A stretch of DNA of 63,206 bases, taken from IMG/VR virus record IMGVR_UViG_3300025910_000001, positions 1-63,206 of that record, one strand, 5' to 3'. This DNA comes from a virus. Below, one piece after another: positions 27,068 to 34,450 of the stretch; positions within the stretch are counted from its first letter, which is position 1, and each line of letters begins with the position of its first letter. The notes under the pieces were generated by a model. It saw nothing but the letters and a program-made list of their open reading frames with translations. It did no database searches and had not been told where the DNA came from. The position numbers were made by a program, and so were the translations under genes.

Positions 27068-27483
27068 CCGTCGGCGACTGGACGCTCGGGGCGGTCAAGG
27101 AGCACTTCGAGACGCTACGTGCAGCCGATGAGCTGCGGTACCAGCAGCTTCGCGAAAAGGAGCAGATCGCGCTGAATGCGGCACTACTGTCGGCGGAGAA
27201 AGCCGTCCAGACCGCGCTTCTCGCCGCGAAGGAAGCGGTAGTCAAGGCGGAGATCGCCACAGAGCGCAGGCTCGAGGGGCTCAACGAGCTGCGCCAAGGT
27301 GTTGCCACCAAAGATCAACTCGATGCCATGGACCGGCGGCTCAACGAGCTCAAGGAGACAGTGTCGCTGTTCCTTGGAACGCAGAGCGGACGCGCAGGCG
27401 GACTAAAGGACTACATCGGGTGGATCGTTGCGCTTGCCGGAGTTGTGGCCGTAATTCTGTCGTACGTGGCATTGCGCCGATGA
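27064..27483 (+). CDS. Coiled-coil protein with C-terminal membrane anchor
   Basis: 139 residues, GTGA-coupled to the lyase. Residues 10-100 are an almost unbroken charged helix. A hydrophobic segment (IGWIVALAGVVAVILSY) near 117-133 and a terminal RR follow. A cytoplasmic coiled coil with a C-terminal anchor is common among phage proteins near lysis genes. It could be a holin partner or structural anchor. It opens the run of small membrane proteins before the peptidase. Confidence 0.6.
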   Translation: MTVGDWTLGAVKEHFETLRAADELRYQQLREKEQIALNAALLSAEKAVQTALLAAKEAVVKAEIATERRLEGLNELRQGVATKDQLDAMDRRLNELKETVSLFLGTQSGRAGGLKDYIGWIVALAGVVAVILSYVALRR

Positions 27484-27484
27484 C

Positions 27485-28108
27485 ATGCCCACCTGCGTCC
27501 AGTGCCCAGCTGAGGCCGCGCCCGGCTCGATCCGTTGCGCGCCGCACCGGGACGCCCAGCGCGCACGGGATCGCGAGTGGCGGGCGAAGCGGCGCAAGGC
27601 GAACCGCGACGCCGGGCTGTGCGCTGGGTGCGCTACGCCGTCCGCCTCGTACTACTGCCCATCGTGCTTGGGTAAGACTGTCGATACTGTCGATACCGTA
27701 TGTGACAGGGATATGTGTAGCCCCGCAGACCCCAATGGGTTATTGAGCACTATGTCCTGCGCACACACCTGCACTGCCTGTCGGCTCGACCGCATCGAAG
27801 AACTTCTCGTTGCGCTCCTGGCGAAGGCAGACAACGAGCGTGCGCGCGAGAATGCTCACTATCTCAAGATCCTGGAAAGGCTCAACCATATGGCGAACGC
27901 AATCGACACCCTCCGCGACCAGTTCCGCGACAACACCAACCTCGTCGCCGAACGCATCGACCGGCTCATCGCGCAGATCCAGACCAGCGCGGACAACACC
28001 GCATCGCCCGAGACGCTGGCCGACCTGCAGGCGATCGGCGATCACCTCCGCGCGCTCGGAACCGATCCTGCCAATCCGGTTCCGGCGCTCGCACCGCGCA
28101 GGGCATAA
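27485..28108 (+). CDS. Zinc-finger-like and coiled-coil protein (207 aa)
   Basis: The N-terminal 65 residues carry paired cysteines (TCVQCP, LCAGCA, YYCPSC) that look like zinc ribbons, with a basic helix between them. A second Cys cluster (SCAHTCTAC) and a long helix of coiled-coil character follow. Around 27670-27720 the DNA holds a tandem copy of ACTGTCGAT and is less GC-rich than its surroundings. Function unknown. Confidence 0.55.
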   Translation: MPTCVQCPAEAAPGSIRCAPHRDAQRARDREWRAKRRKANRDAGLCAGCATPSASYYCPSCLGKTVDTVDTVCDRDMCSPADPNGLLSTMSCAHTCTACRLDRIEELLVALLAKADNERARENAHYLKILERLNHMANAIDTLRDQFRDNTNLVAERIDRLIAQIQTSADNTASPETLADLQAIGDHLRALGTDPANPVPALAPRRA

Positions 28109-28187
28109 GCAATCTCGACCTCGTCGTGCGCTGCTGATACACTGAGACCGGGGATTGGCGACACACCTTGGCGACGACGAGGGATCG

Positions 28188-28631
28188 ATGACAGACGCAC
28201 AGTTTGCGACGTTGCTGTCTGCGGTGATTGCCGGTCTCGGCACGATCGCCGGAATGATCCGGTGGGCTGTCACCCGAATCACCAAGGCCATGGACGATCA
28301 GTCATCGAGCAACCTGCGTCTGGCGGACGCGCAGATCGACCTTGCCGGAGCGCTCGCGGCGCAGCGGGCCGACATCGACCACATCACGCGGTGGATCTAC
28401 CACCACACCCCGGGCGCCGCACCCATCGAAGTCGCACGCGAGCGCACCCCGGTGCAGCCCATGCCGCCGATGACACCTACGACGCTCCGGGCGTTCCAGC
28501 GCGTCGACGAAGAAACCGAGCCGGAGCGGCCGGGCCCGCAGCGCCGGCAGCAAGCCGGGCCGCGCCGGACAACTGCAGTCAAAGGCGTCCCGATCCGGAC
28601 CGACCGCAACGTCGGCGACGATGAAAGGTAG
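28188..28631 (+). CDS. Membrane-anchored protein, lysis region (147 aa)
   Basis: The ATG at 28188 follows a purine-rich CGAGGGATCG. Residues 5-28 are hydrophobic (ATLLSAVIAGLGTIAGMI), then come a coiled-coil stretch and a Pro/Arg-rich tail. One N-terminal segment followed by a periplasmic or cytoplasmic coil resembles an inner-membrane spanin or holin accessory. This is inferred from topology. Confidence 0.55.
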   Translation: MTDAQFATLLSAVIAGLGTIAGMIRWAVTRITKAMDDQSSSNLRLADAQIDLAGALAAQRADIDHITRWIYHHTPGAAPIEVARERTPVQPMPPMTPTTLRAFQRVDEETEPERPGPQRRQQAGPRRTTAVKGVPIRTDRNVGDDER

Positions 28632-28635
28632 AGCG

Positions 28636-29337
28636 ATGACTGACATCACCACGACCAGCACAACGACGACGAGCCCCACCCCGAGCACGGTGATCGGAAC
28701 CGGCGAGGTCATTTCGCCGGCGCTACCAGCGCCCGGCTGGCGCACTTCGGAGTTCTGGCTCAAGCTCGCCGCGCTCGCGCTGACCGTGCTGTACGCCAGC
28801 GGCGTGCTCACCAACAGCGCTGCGCTGGCGATCGCCGGCATGGCTGCCGCGATCCTCGGCGCCCTCGGCTACACCGTGAGCCGCACCATGGTGAAGACGG
28901 CAGCGTCCGCGGCGCCGGTGACGATCATGTCGACCCCGAAGTTCACGACCCGCGGATCGCTCGTCGCCTTACTGGTCGTCTCGCTGGGCCTATCCATGCA
29001 GCCTGCCTGCGGTACGCCTGCCGTGGTTACCGGAGGCGCCGTCGTGATCGACTGCCTTGCGCAGGATCAGGCGCAGCTCGTGACGCTGGTTGGCACGCTG
29101 TGGGCCGTGTTTACCTCGAGCGGCAGCTGGAAGGATGTCGAGAGCCAGGCGATCGTCGCTGGCAAGGACCTCGGCGGGTGCGCGCTAGCTGAGGTCGTCC
29201 AACACTACCTGGCTCCGCCGAAGGGCCGTGCCGCACCGGCTGGTGATCAGGGTCGCGCGGCGCGAGCTGCACTCGAGGACTTCCGGGCCACGCAGGCCAA
29301 CGGCGCGACCTTCCATACGGCTGCCGGCAACCTCTGA
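28636..29337 (+). CDS. Holin-like membrane protein with internal lipobox-like segment
   Basis: I use the ATG at 28636, eight bases after AAAGG. Residues 1-35 are a Thr/Ser/Pro-rich tail. Two hydrophobic helices (FWLKLAALALTVLYASGVL and SAALAIAGMAAAILGALGY) then form a holin-like pair. A third hydrophobic stretch (GSLVALLVVSLGLSMQPACG) looks like a second, internal lipoprotein signal, leading into a soluble domain with conserved-looking GGCALAEVVQHYL. It could be a fusion of a holin and a lipoprotein-type partner. Confidence 0.6.
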   Translation: MTDITTTSTTTTSPTPSTVIGTGEVISPALPAPGWRTSEFWLKLAALALTVLYASGVLTNSAALAIAGMAAAILGALGYTVSRTMVKTAASAAPVTIMSTPKFTTRGSLVALLVVSLGLSMQPACGTPAVVTGGAVVIDCLAQDQAQLVTLVGTLWAVFTSSGSWKDVESQAIVAGKDLGGCALAEVVQHYLAPPKGRAAPAGDQGRAARAALEDFRATQANGATFHTAAGNL

Positions 29338-29339
29338 CG

Positions 29340-29456
29340 ATGCGGGCATGGTTGAGGCGTGCTGACCTGGTAGCCCTGTGGGCGATGCCGGTCGTGATCG
29401 TGGTGCTGGGCTTGCTTGTGGTGCTGGTCGTCGGGGCGGTGCTACGGCAGTGTTGA
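29340..29456 (+). CDS. Tiny single-span membrane peptide (38 aa)
   Basis: A 38-residue peptide beginning MRAWLRRADLVALW, with one hydrophobic segment (PVVIVVLGLLVVLVVGAVL). The start comes two bases after the previous stop, and its own stop overlaps the start of the peptidase gene. Small membrane peptides next to a lysin candidate are often holins or antiholins. The spacing argues it is a genuine gene. Confidence 0.55.
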   Translation: MRAWLRRADLVALWAMPVVIVVLGLLVVLVVGAVLRQC

Positions 29457-30199
29457 AGCTCGGCCGGATACCGTCGCGGCCAGACCCGAGGACGCTGCAG
29501 TTCGCGCGCTACGTCTCGCTGCAGGATGTTCCGGCCAGCCCGCCAGCTCGCGACTGGGCGCACCCACAGGACGCGCCTGCGTTCGGGATGTTCGCGAACG
29601 ACTCCCTCGGCGACTGCACGTGCGCCGCGATCGGCCACTACTTGCAGGCGCAGTCGGCGATCACCGGGCTGCCGCTGACGATCGCCGGTGCTGACGTGAT
29701 CCGACTGTATCGAGACGTCGCCGGCTACGATCCGAAGCGACCGGAGACCGACCAGGGCGCCGAGATGCTGGACGTGCTCACCGAGATGCGCGCGGTGGGG
29801 CTCTGCGGCCACCGGTTCGGCGCGTTCGTCGCCGTCGATCCGGCAAACCGCGAGCACATGGAAGCGGCACTGAACCTCACCGGATGGGTCTACTGCGGCG
29901 TCGACCTGCCGCTGGCCACGTTCGATCAGACCGTGTGGGACGTTGGCGTCGGGCAACGCTACGAGCCGAACAGCCGCGGGCCGCATTCGATGGCAAAGCT
30001 CAGCTACGATCGTTCGTTCGACATCTACGTGACCTGGGGTGGGCTCAAGGTCACGACCCGCAAGTGGTCGGAGCGCTACACCTCCGAGGCGTGGGCCGCT
30101 CTGGACGAGCAGTGGATCGACGATACCACGATGCTCTCGCCGTCAGGCTTCAACTTGCGGCAGCTGATGCGCGACCTCGTGGAGATCGACCGCACATGA
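29450..30199 (+). CDS. Papain-like (C1 family) cysteine peptidase
   Basis: 249 residues from the GTG at 29450 (TTG at 29453 is an alternative). NDSLGDCTCAAIGHYLQ near residues 50-66 has the form of the oxyanion and nucleophile block of papain-like peptidases (C56 or C58). GPHSM at 177-181 supplies the His, and a Trp-Gly strand follows. Such proteins occur in phages and prophages. Because the region has membrane proteins on both sides and no conventional muramidase or amidase, this may be the lysin or an entry peptidase. No signal peptide is visible. Confidence 0.75.
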   Translation: MLKLGRIPSRPDPRTLQFARYVSLQDVPASPPARDWAHPQDAPAFGMFANDSLGDCTCAAIGHYLQAQSAITGLPLTIAGADVIRLYRDVAGYDPKRPETDQGAEMLDVLTEMRAVGLCGHRFGAFVAVDPANREHMEAALNLTGWVYCGVDLPLATFDQTVWDVGVGQRYEPNSRGPHSMAKLSYDRSFDIYVTWGGLKVTTRKWSERYTSEAWAALDEQWIDDTTMLSPSGFNLRQLMRDLVEIDRT

Positions 30200-30477
30200 C
30201 GCATTTCCCGATCTCGCACGACTACACGACCGTTCCGGCTGCGGTCAGACGCTCGTGGCCGAGCCGTGTGCCGTGGGCGTTCGTCGAGAGGTGGCGCACG
30301 CAGATCGAGGATAACCATGACCGGACTCTCGAGCAGCTCGCTCGAAGCAACGGTCTCACGCCGCGTGAGCTGTGGCTCGCGGCGCACAACCGCGGACCAG
30401 ACGAGCTCGCGGTGACCGATCACGTCGCGGGGCGTTGGCTGATCGCCGAGCTTCACGGCTTCGACAGTGGAGGGTGA
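30196..30477 (+). CDS. Small hypothetical protein (93 aa)
   Basis: ATGA-coupled to the peptidase. Residues 45-62 (RTLEQLARSNGLTPRELWLA) look like a helix-turn-helix-type helical pair, but no family is recognised. It could be a small regulator or virion-assembly helper at the end of the lysis region. Confidence 0.55.
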   Translation: MTHFPISHDYTTVPAAVRRSWPSRVPWAFVERWRTQIEDNHDRTLEQLARSNGLTPRELWLAAHNRGPDELAVTDHVAGRWLIAELHGFDSGG

Positions 30478-30479
30478 GT

Positions 30480-30785
30480 ATGCAGACCGTCGAGTCCAGA
30501 CCGGAGATCGTCGTCCCGTTGGCCATGGTGTTGTTCGCGTCCGAGGCCCATGCGCTGACCGTCGAACACCAGCTCGAGGCCGAGCTAGACCGGATTTTCA
30601 GCGATGAGTGGGGCCCCGGGTGGAACTTCGACCCGTACGAGCAGTCGATCGATGTGTTCGGCGCGGCGGACCTACCGGAGCACGTGGCCGCGCTTGTCGA
30701 GCTGGGATTCATGCTGGTCAGGATCCATGCGCACGCTGCGGTCGAGCAGGGATGCAGCTGCGGGGTTCACTGGGGGAGGCAGTAG
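30480..30785 (+). CDS. Small acidic hypothetical protein (101 aa)
   Basis: The ATG at 30480 comes two bases after the previous stop, with GGAGGG upstream. An alpha/beta-looking protein ending in CSCGVHWGRQ. It is the last gene of the rightward transcript before a convergent - strand gene, leaving almost no room for a terminator between them. Confidence 0.55.
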   Translation: MQTVESRPEIVVPLAMVLFASEAHALTVEHQLEAELDRIFSDEWGPGWNFDPYEQSIDVFGAADLPEHVAALVELGFMLVRIHAHAAVEQGCSCGVHWGRQ

Positions 30786-30786
30786 G

Positions 30787-31119
30787 TCAGCCGTCATCGA
30801 ATCGCGATCCGGTTACACGCAGCTCGCCGCCCTCGCCGCGGAACGCATCGTCCTCGAGATCATGCTCGTCTAGCAGATGCACCTCGCGACCGTCTGCGAA
30901 CCGGTGAATCCGACGGATGACCTCACACAGGTAGGACGTCTCAGCCTCGAACCCCATGCCGGTTCGCAGCACCTTGGCAAGCGCTCCGGTTGAGGTGTCC
31001 ACGACGACGGTGGCGAACCGGTCGGACTCCCCGCGCCACGCGCGCGCCGCCTCGTAGGACTTCCCGAGGTCGAACAGCGTGCCGTTGTCCGGGCGCGCGA
31101 TGTAGTAGGTGGTCCCCAT
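30787..31119 (-). CDS. Hypothetical protein (110 aa)
   Basis: The start was set at the ATG giving MGTTYYIARPDNG, the first methionine with protein-like sequence after it. It has short strands (GTLFDLGKSY, FATVVVDTSTG) and an acidic helical C-terminal part. Function unknown. It is the last gene of the leftward operon, downstream of the tRNA-like element. Confidence 0.55.
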   Translation of the reverse strand: MGTTYYIARPDNGTLFDLGKSYEAARAWRGESDRFATVVVDTSTGALAKVLRTGMGFEAETSYLCEVIRRIHRFADGREVHLLDEHDLEDDAFRGEGGELRVTGSRFDDG

Positions 31120-31210
31120 TCGTAGCAGGGGCCGGAGTCGCACCGGCAGAACCGGGGTTATGAGCCGCGGTTGAGTCTGCCTCTCCCTGCATGTTGCACG
31201 TCCGAGTGCG

Positions 31211-31297
31211 GCGAGCACTTAGTGCTGGAATTGAACCAGCCCCTACGGTTTACAAGACCGTCGCCCCACCATGGGGCAACATTGCGTGTGGGCTCGC
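31211..31297 (-). tRNA. tRNA-Thr(UGU)-like element with irregular acceptor stem
   Basis: Read on the - strand there is a T arm (GCTGG TTCAATT CCAGC, 31224-31240). There is also an anticodon arm (ACGGT CTTGTAA ACCGT, 31245-31261, anticodon TGT) and a D arm (GCCCC ATGGT GGGGC, 31263-31277). Spacing between arms is normal (one base before the anticodon stem, four in the variable loop). The seven bases that should form the acceptor do not pair: CGCAATG against ACTAAGT. Instead GCGAGC and GCTCGC further out pair over six bases. It could be a degenerate phage tRNA, a tRNA-like RNA, or a relic of an attachment site. Bases 31298-31405 beyond it hold no gene I can see. Confidence 0.5.
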
Positions 31298-31405
31298 TGC
31301 GATTGGACGTGCCAGGAAGTTATAGCACGACTGCTTCTATGTCGACTGGTTGGCGGAAACACGCGGTACGTTAGCTAACAGCGTCTGACAGGGTACGCTG
31401 TTCCC

Positions 31406-31564
31406 ATGATCGCCATCATCCCGCTCCTGGCCGCAATCGTCGGTCTGCTCATCTACGTGCTCGGCGCCAACGCCAAGGTCATCGAGGTCGGCCGCGCGCT
31501 GTTTTGGTGCGGACTGCTCGTGACGCTGTTCACGGTCGCGAGCAAGGTGATCAAGGTGTTCTAG
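31406..31564 (+). CDS. Two-span holin-like protein (52 aa)
   Basis: The product starts MIAIIPLLAAIVGLLIYVLG, has a short polar loop (ANAKVIEVGR), then a second span (LFWCGLLVTLFTVASKVI). Two-span proteins of 50-60 residues of this style are frequent in phages of Gram-negative hosts and are usually called holins. It is an isolated rightward gene in a leftward region, overlapping the convergent neighbour by 14 bases. Its promoter would have to lie within 31300-31405. Confidence 0.65.
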   Translation: MIAIIPLLAAIVGLLIYVLGANAKVIEVGRALFWCGLLVTLFTVASKVIKVF

Positions 31565-31766
31565 TTCGCGGGACGTGATCGTCGTTGGCCGACCAGACGT
31601 AGCCCTTGACTCGCACAGTGCCGCTGAGATCTGGAGCATCCACCCTAGTGGAGTTCGTCTGCCACTCGAACAGTAGGGCTGCCCCGCAGCTGCATTTCGT
31701 CTCGCTGTGAGCGGTCACTCCGTGAACCATGCTGAGACAGTACGGACACTCGACGCTCAACGCCAC
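31551..31766 (-). CDS. Zinc-ribbon-like protein (71 aa)
   Basis: The N-terminal half has CPYC (residues 7-10) and CSCG (about 25-28), a four-cysteine zinc ribbon pattern. A short beta-looking C-terminus follows. GTG start, overlapping the end of the upstream gene by ten bases. Function unknown. Many genes of this operon encode such tiny zinc-binding proteins. Confidence 0.55.
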   Translation of the reverse strand: MALSVECPYCLSMVHGVTAHSETKCSCGAALLFEWQTNSTRVDAPDLSGTVRVKGYVWSANDDHVPRTRTP

Positions 31767-32590
31767 GGATTCTCCTCATCGTCCTGCAGGTCGACCCTGA
31801 CCGCGCATCGTTCGGCTTCACGCGACGCGACGATCCGCTTGCGCAGCTCCGCGCTCCGGTACGCGCTCACCGCGGCCCGCTGCGTCCGCGTCAAGCCGTC
31901 CTGGATGCGGAACCACAGGGGCATGTCGGAGATCAGCGTCTCGCGGCTCATGGCGAGGTCAGCGGCGAGGAGGTCGACCAGCGAAACCCCGTCGTACTTG
32001 CTCGAGCACGTGCACGGTGCGTCAACCGAGTCGAAGTAGGTGCACTGCGTGGCGTGCTCGATCGATGGCGGTTTCTCCTCGGCGATCACCCCGACTTCGA
32101 CCAGCTGGTCCACGACGTGCCGGAGCTTATCGAGTGCGTCCTTCTGCTCCGGGCGCGGGATGCGACGGATGCTGGCGGTTGCGCAACCACCCGGGACGCC
32201 GATCCGCCAGCCGCAGAACTCCGCGTTGTTGCCCATGCGCTCGGGCTTGAGCCCTGCGCCGATGTCCATGACGTGGACGATGGAACCCTCGACCCACACG
32301 CCGCCGGCATGCGGCTCCCACCGAACGTGATCCCCCACACGGAAACACCGCTCCTGGTGCGCGGCGAGCGCGGCGTCCAGGTAGGTGCTCGGTATCAGAG
32401 AGGACTCGGGGACATCGAGCACCATGTCGCACCGGGCGCACTTGTGGTGGATGGTGGCTGGGGTGCCAGGGTTGTCCTTGACACGCTGGTGTAGCTCGTT
32501 GAGCGCTCGCTGGCGCCGGTGCAGATCGTTGAGTTCGCGCTGGTACTTCGCGACCAACTCTTGCGTCACTTCGTCGTCGTGTCCGTGCAT
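31757..32590 (-). CDS. Hypothetical protein with Cys/His cluster (277 aa)
   Basis: The N-terminal 45 residues are a charged helix. HHKCARCDMVL introduces a zinc-finger-like segment with a later C..H..C (AAHQERC). The middle (about 80-150) is beta-rich (VGDHVRWEPHAGGVWVEGSIV), and a second cysteine group, CTYF..CTCS, lies near residue 185-200. No family recognised. It overlaps the upstream gene by 25 bases. Confidence 0.55.
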   Translation of the reverse strand: MHGHDDEVTQELVAKYQRELNDLHRRQRALNELHQRVKDNPGTPATIHHKCARCDMVLDVPESSLIPSTYLDAALAAHQERCFRVGDHVRWEPHAGGVWVEGSIVHVMDIGAGLKPERMGNNAEFCGWRIGVPGGCATASIRRIPRPEQKDALDKLRHVVDQLVEVGVIAEEKPPSIEHATQCTYFDSVDAPCTCSSKYDGVSLVDLLAADLAMSRETLISDMPLWFRIQDGLTRTQRAAVSAYRSAELRKRIVASREAERCAVRVDLQDDEENPWR

Positions 32591-33147
32591 GTCTCCTCCG
32601 ATTGTAACAGAGCGTTGACCTTTTTCATGATGCGCTCGCAGGTGGCGGGCGACGCGCCGTCGTTCTGCGCCTTCAGGCTCAACAGATCAGCGCCGATCGT
32701 TGCCAGCCCGGTACGAAGCTTCTCGAGATCCTGGCGCAACTGCGCCCGGTCATTCTCGATGTCGCATACTCGCTGAGACAGCACGCCGTCGCCGAGTGCC
32801 TCGTCCCGCTCGCGCTTGATCCGCTCGAGATCCCGGTCCTGCTGCTCGATGACCAGCTTCGCCTCGCCGAGCTCGGTGCGGAGATTGACGATCTGCGCCC
32901 TGGCACCCTCGATAGAGGCCAGCGTGGCGTCGATGTTCTCCGGTGCGTCGGTAGCTGAGATGCGGGCCACCAGGCGCTCCTGGGTCTTGCGTAGGGCGTC
33001 AACCTCGTCCAGCGCCGCGGAGTAGCCGGTGAGCAGGGCGAGCAGTTCGTCCGATCCGACCACGCACGAGTAGCGCGGATCTCCGAACTTGAGGCTCGCG
33101 TTGCGCTGACGGACTCGTTCAATGAGAGCGCGGGCGTCGGTGGTCAT
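32566..33147 (-). CDS. Coiled-coil protein (193 aa)
   Basis: The ATG at 33147 overlaps the upstream gene (ATGA). After about 45 residues (MTTDARALIERV...), the sequence is a near-continuous heptad-like helix (DEVDALRKTQERL to LEKLRTGLATIGADLLSLKA), ending in a Cys/Thr-rich tail. This suggests an elongated dimer. Role unknown. Confidence 0.6.
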   Translation of the reverse strand: MTTDARALIERVRQRNASLKFGDPRYSCVVGSDELLALLTGYSAALDEVDALRKTQERLVARISATDAPENIDATLASIEGARAQIVNLRTELGEAKLVIEQQDRDLERIKRERDEALGDGVLSQRVCDIENDRAQLRQDLEKLRTGLATIGADLLSLKAQNDGASPATCERIMKKVNALLQSEETCTDTTTK

Positions 33148-33404
33148 GGGGCGCCTCGGAGGGCGATGCGCAGCGCGTGGCAGGCGCGGTCGAATGCGCC
33201 GTATGCTCCGGGGTTGTGATCGGTCCATGTTTTGTCCAGGGCCAACGCCGCGCGCACGACAGCTGTGAGCTGGAGAACGACATCTGGTGTCATTGCCGAA
33301 TCCAGATCGTCGGCTGCGTCGTCGACATCGGAGACGCAGCGTGCGTCGCGGACAGTCCGCGCCTTGCGCTCGAGATCGTCGAGCTGAGAGGTTGTGATGG
33401 TCAT
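33144..33404 (-). CDS. Small helical protein (86 aa)
   Basis: 86 residues, mostly helical and acidic (DDLERKARTVRDAR, DVDDAADDLDSAM, VVLQLTAVVRAALAL). ATG start; it overlaps the downstream gene by four bases. Unrecognised small early phage protein. Confidence 0.55.
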   Translation of the reverse strand: MTITTSQLDDLERKARTVRDARCVSDVDDAADDLDSAMTPDVVLQLTAVVRAALALDKTWTDHNPGAYGAFDRACHALRIALRGAP

Positions 33405-33407
33405 GGG

Positions 33408-33689
33408 TCACCACTCCGTGCTGCACAGGAATCCGCGCCCGTGCTCGCTCGCCCATTCGGCGGCCGTTTTGGTGGCAACGTCATCCCATCCGTTGCCGTT
33501 CACGTTCCTGATGGTGATTGACTTGTTCTCGTCGACCTCGTCCCATTCGTCGAGCGTCCAGCCTTCCTCCTCGAAGGTCGACCCGTACTGCTGAGCGACG
33601 ATCGCCGGCACGTCGGAAAGACGGTGCGCGACGACGGTGTCGGTGTGGTTCGTGAACAGGCGGAGTTTCTCATCGCTCATCTCATCCAT
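33408..33689 (-). CDS. Small acidic protein (93 aa)
   Basis: 93 residues from the ATG at 33689, with a second ATG three codons in. Very acidic in the middle (FEEEGWTLDEWDEVDENK). Acidic small proteins of this sort are sometimes DNA mimics that block host nucleases, but that is speculation here. The start lies inside a 19-base repeat shared with the next gene boundary. Confidence 0.5.
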   Translation of the reverse strand: MDEMSDEKLRLFTNHTDTVVAHRLSDVPAIVAQQYGSTFEEEGWTLDEWDEVDENKSITIRNVNGNGWDDVATKTAAEWASEHGRGFLCSTEW

Positions 33690-33870
33690 CCTTCTGCGTG
33701 GGTTCTGTCGCCTTCAGCGTCCTGCTGGCGTACTCGAGGGCGTCCAGACAGGCGTCAGATTTAACTCCCTCCAGCCAATCACGTGCAGCCTCCCGGTGAA
33801 GGAGGCTGAGTGCGCTTCTCAGGTGCGCCACCTGGCCGCGTAGTTCGTCGTTGGTCATGAGGTTATCCAT
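33682..33870 (-). CDS. Small helical protein (62 aa)
   Basis: 62 residues, ending TEPTQKDG. The same C-terminal codons occur at the end of the upstream NADAR gene because the two gene boundaries share a 19-base repeat. Helical and charged. Unrecognised. Confidence 0.5.
   Translation of the reverse strand: MDNLMTNDELRGQVAHLRSALSLLHREAARDWLEGVKSDACLDALEYASRTLKATEPTQKDG
33684..33702. repeat. 19-base gene-boundary repeat, copy 1
   Basis: ATCCATCCTTCTGCGTGGG on the + strand, identical at 33865-33883. Read leftward it encodes the final codons PTQKDG of one gene, its stop, and the AGAAGGATGG ribosome site and start of the next. It looks like a duplicated gene junction, perhaps a point for modular gene exchange. 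Confidence 0.8.
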
Positions 33871-34450
33871 CCTTCTGCGTGGGGCGGGTGGCGGTCATCA
33901 GCTCGGCTCGGATCTCCATCCACAGTTTGCCGAGCTGGTTCTGTCCGTCGCGGTTCGGCCCCCAGCCCCAGAACGAGTCACGCCAGCTGTTCTCTACGAG
34001 CTCGCGGTCACCGGTGGCGAGCAGCTTCCGACGCACGTACTCGTGCTGTTCGACCTTAGCCCATAGGATTTGCCGCATGACGTCGACCTTGACGTCGTCC
34101 CAATCTGACCGACGATGCGCTCGGTACAGTTCGGCGATCTTGAATGCCTCGTGTGCGGATGGCGCGTCGATGATCAGTTTCTGCGTTGACGGGATGCCGC
34201 GGAACTTCTCGAAGTGGTAGGCAGCCTCACTGGTATCAAACCGACGCCCCCTCCATCGTAGCGTGAACGCCGAGAAGTTGCTGAGCGGATAGAAGTCCTG
34301 TTCGTAGAAGCAGACGCGCTCGTCGGTGTCTAGGCCGTGGCACTCGGTGGTGACAGCCGGTACACGACCATCCTCGCCACCCGCAACCGCCCGTCCGCCT
34401 TCGGGTTCTACAGCAGCGTCGAGAACAGCGAGGTCTCGTTCCTTGGTCAT
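33863..34450 (-). CDS. NADAR (YbiA-like) domain protein
   Basis: 195 residues from the ATG at 34450 (ATGA overlap). After a 40-residue variable N-terminus the NADAR hallmarks follow in order: FYEQDFYPLSNFSAF, WRGRRFDTSEAAYHFEKF, VMRQILWAKVEQHEYVRRKL, and ENSWRDSFWGWGPNRDGQN. The family binds or hydrolyses ADP-ribose/NAD-derived groups, including reversal of guanosine ADP-ribosylation and a role in riboflavin metabolism. In a phage early operon it may counter ADP-ribosylating or NAD-based defence. The specific substrate is inference. Confidence 0.85.
   Translation of the reverse strand: MTKERDLAVLDAAVEPEGGRAVAGGEDGRVPAVTTECHGLDTDERVCFYEQDFYPLSNFSAFTLRWRGRRFDTSEAAYHFEKFRGIPSTQKLIIDAPSAHEAFKIAELYRAHRRSDWDDVKVDVMRQILWAKVEQHEYVRRKLLATGDRELVENSWRDSFWGWGPNRDGQNQLGKLWMEIRAELMTATRPTQKDG
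33865..33883. repeat. 19-base gene-boundary repeat, copy 2
   Basis: Second exact copy of ATCCATCCTTCTGCGTGGG, 181 bases from the first (33684-33702). It lies at the end of the NADAR gene and at the start region of the 62-residue gene. The intervening sequence is not duplicated. Confidence 0.8.

Noticed and set aside
28636-29337. Complete holin-spanin lysis cassette
   Set aside because: The topology is suggestive, but I cannot separate holin, antiholin and spanin roles among these small membrane proteins from sequence alone, so none was given a gene symbol.
30786-30786. Bidirectional terminator between convergent genes at 30785 and 30787
   Set aside because: There is only one base between the two stop codons and no clear stem followed by T runs on either side.
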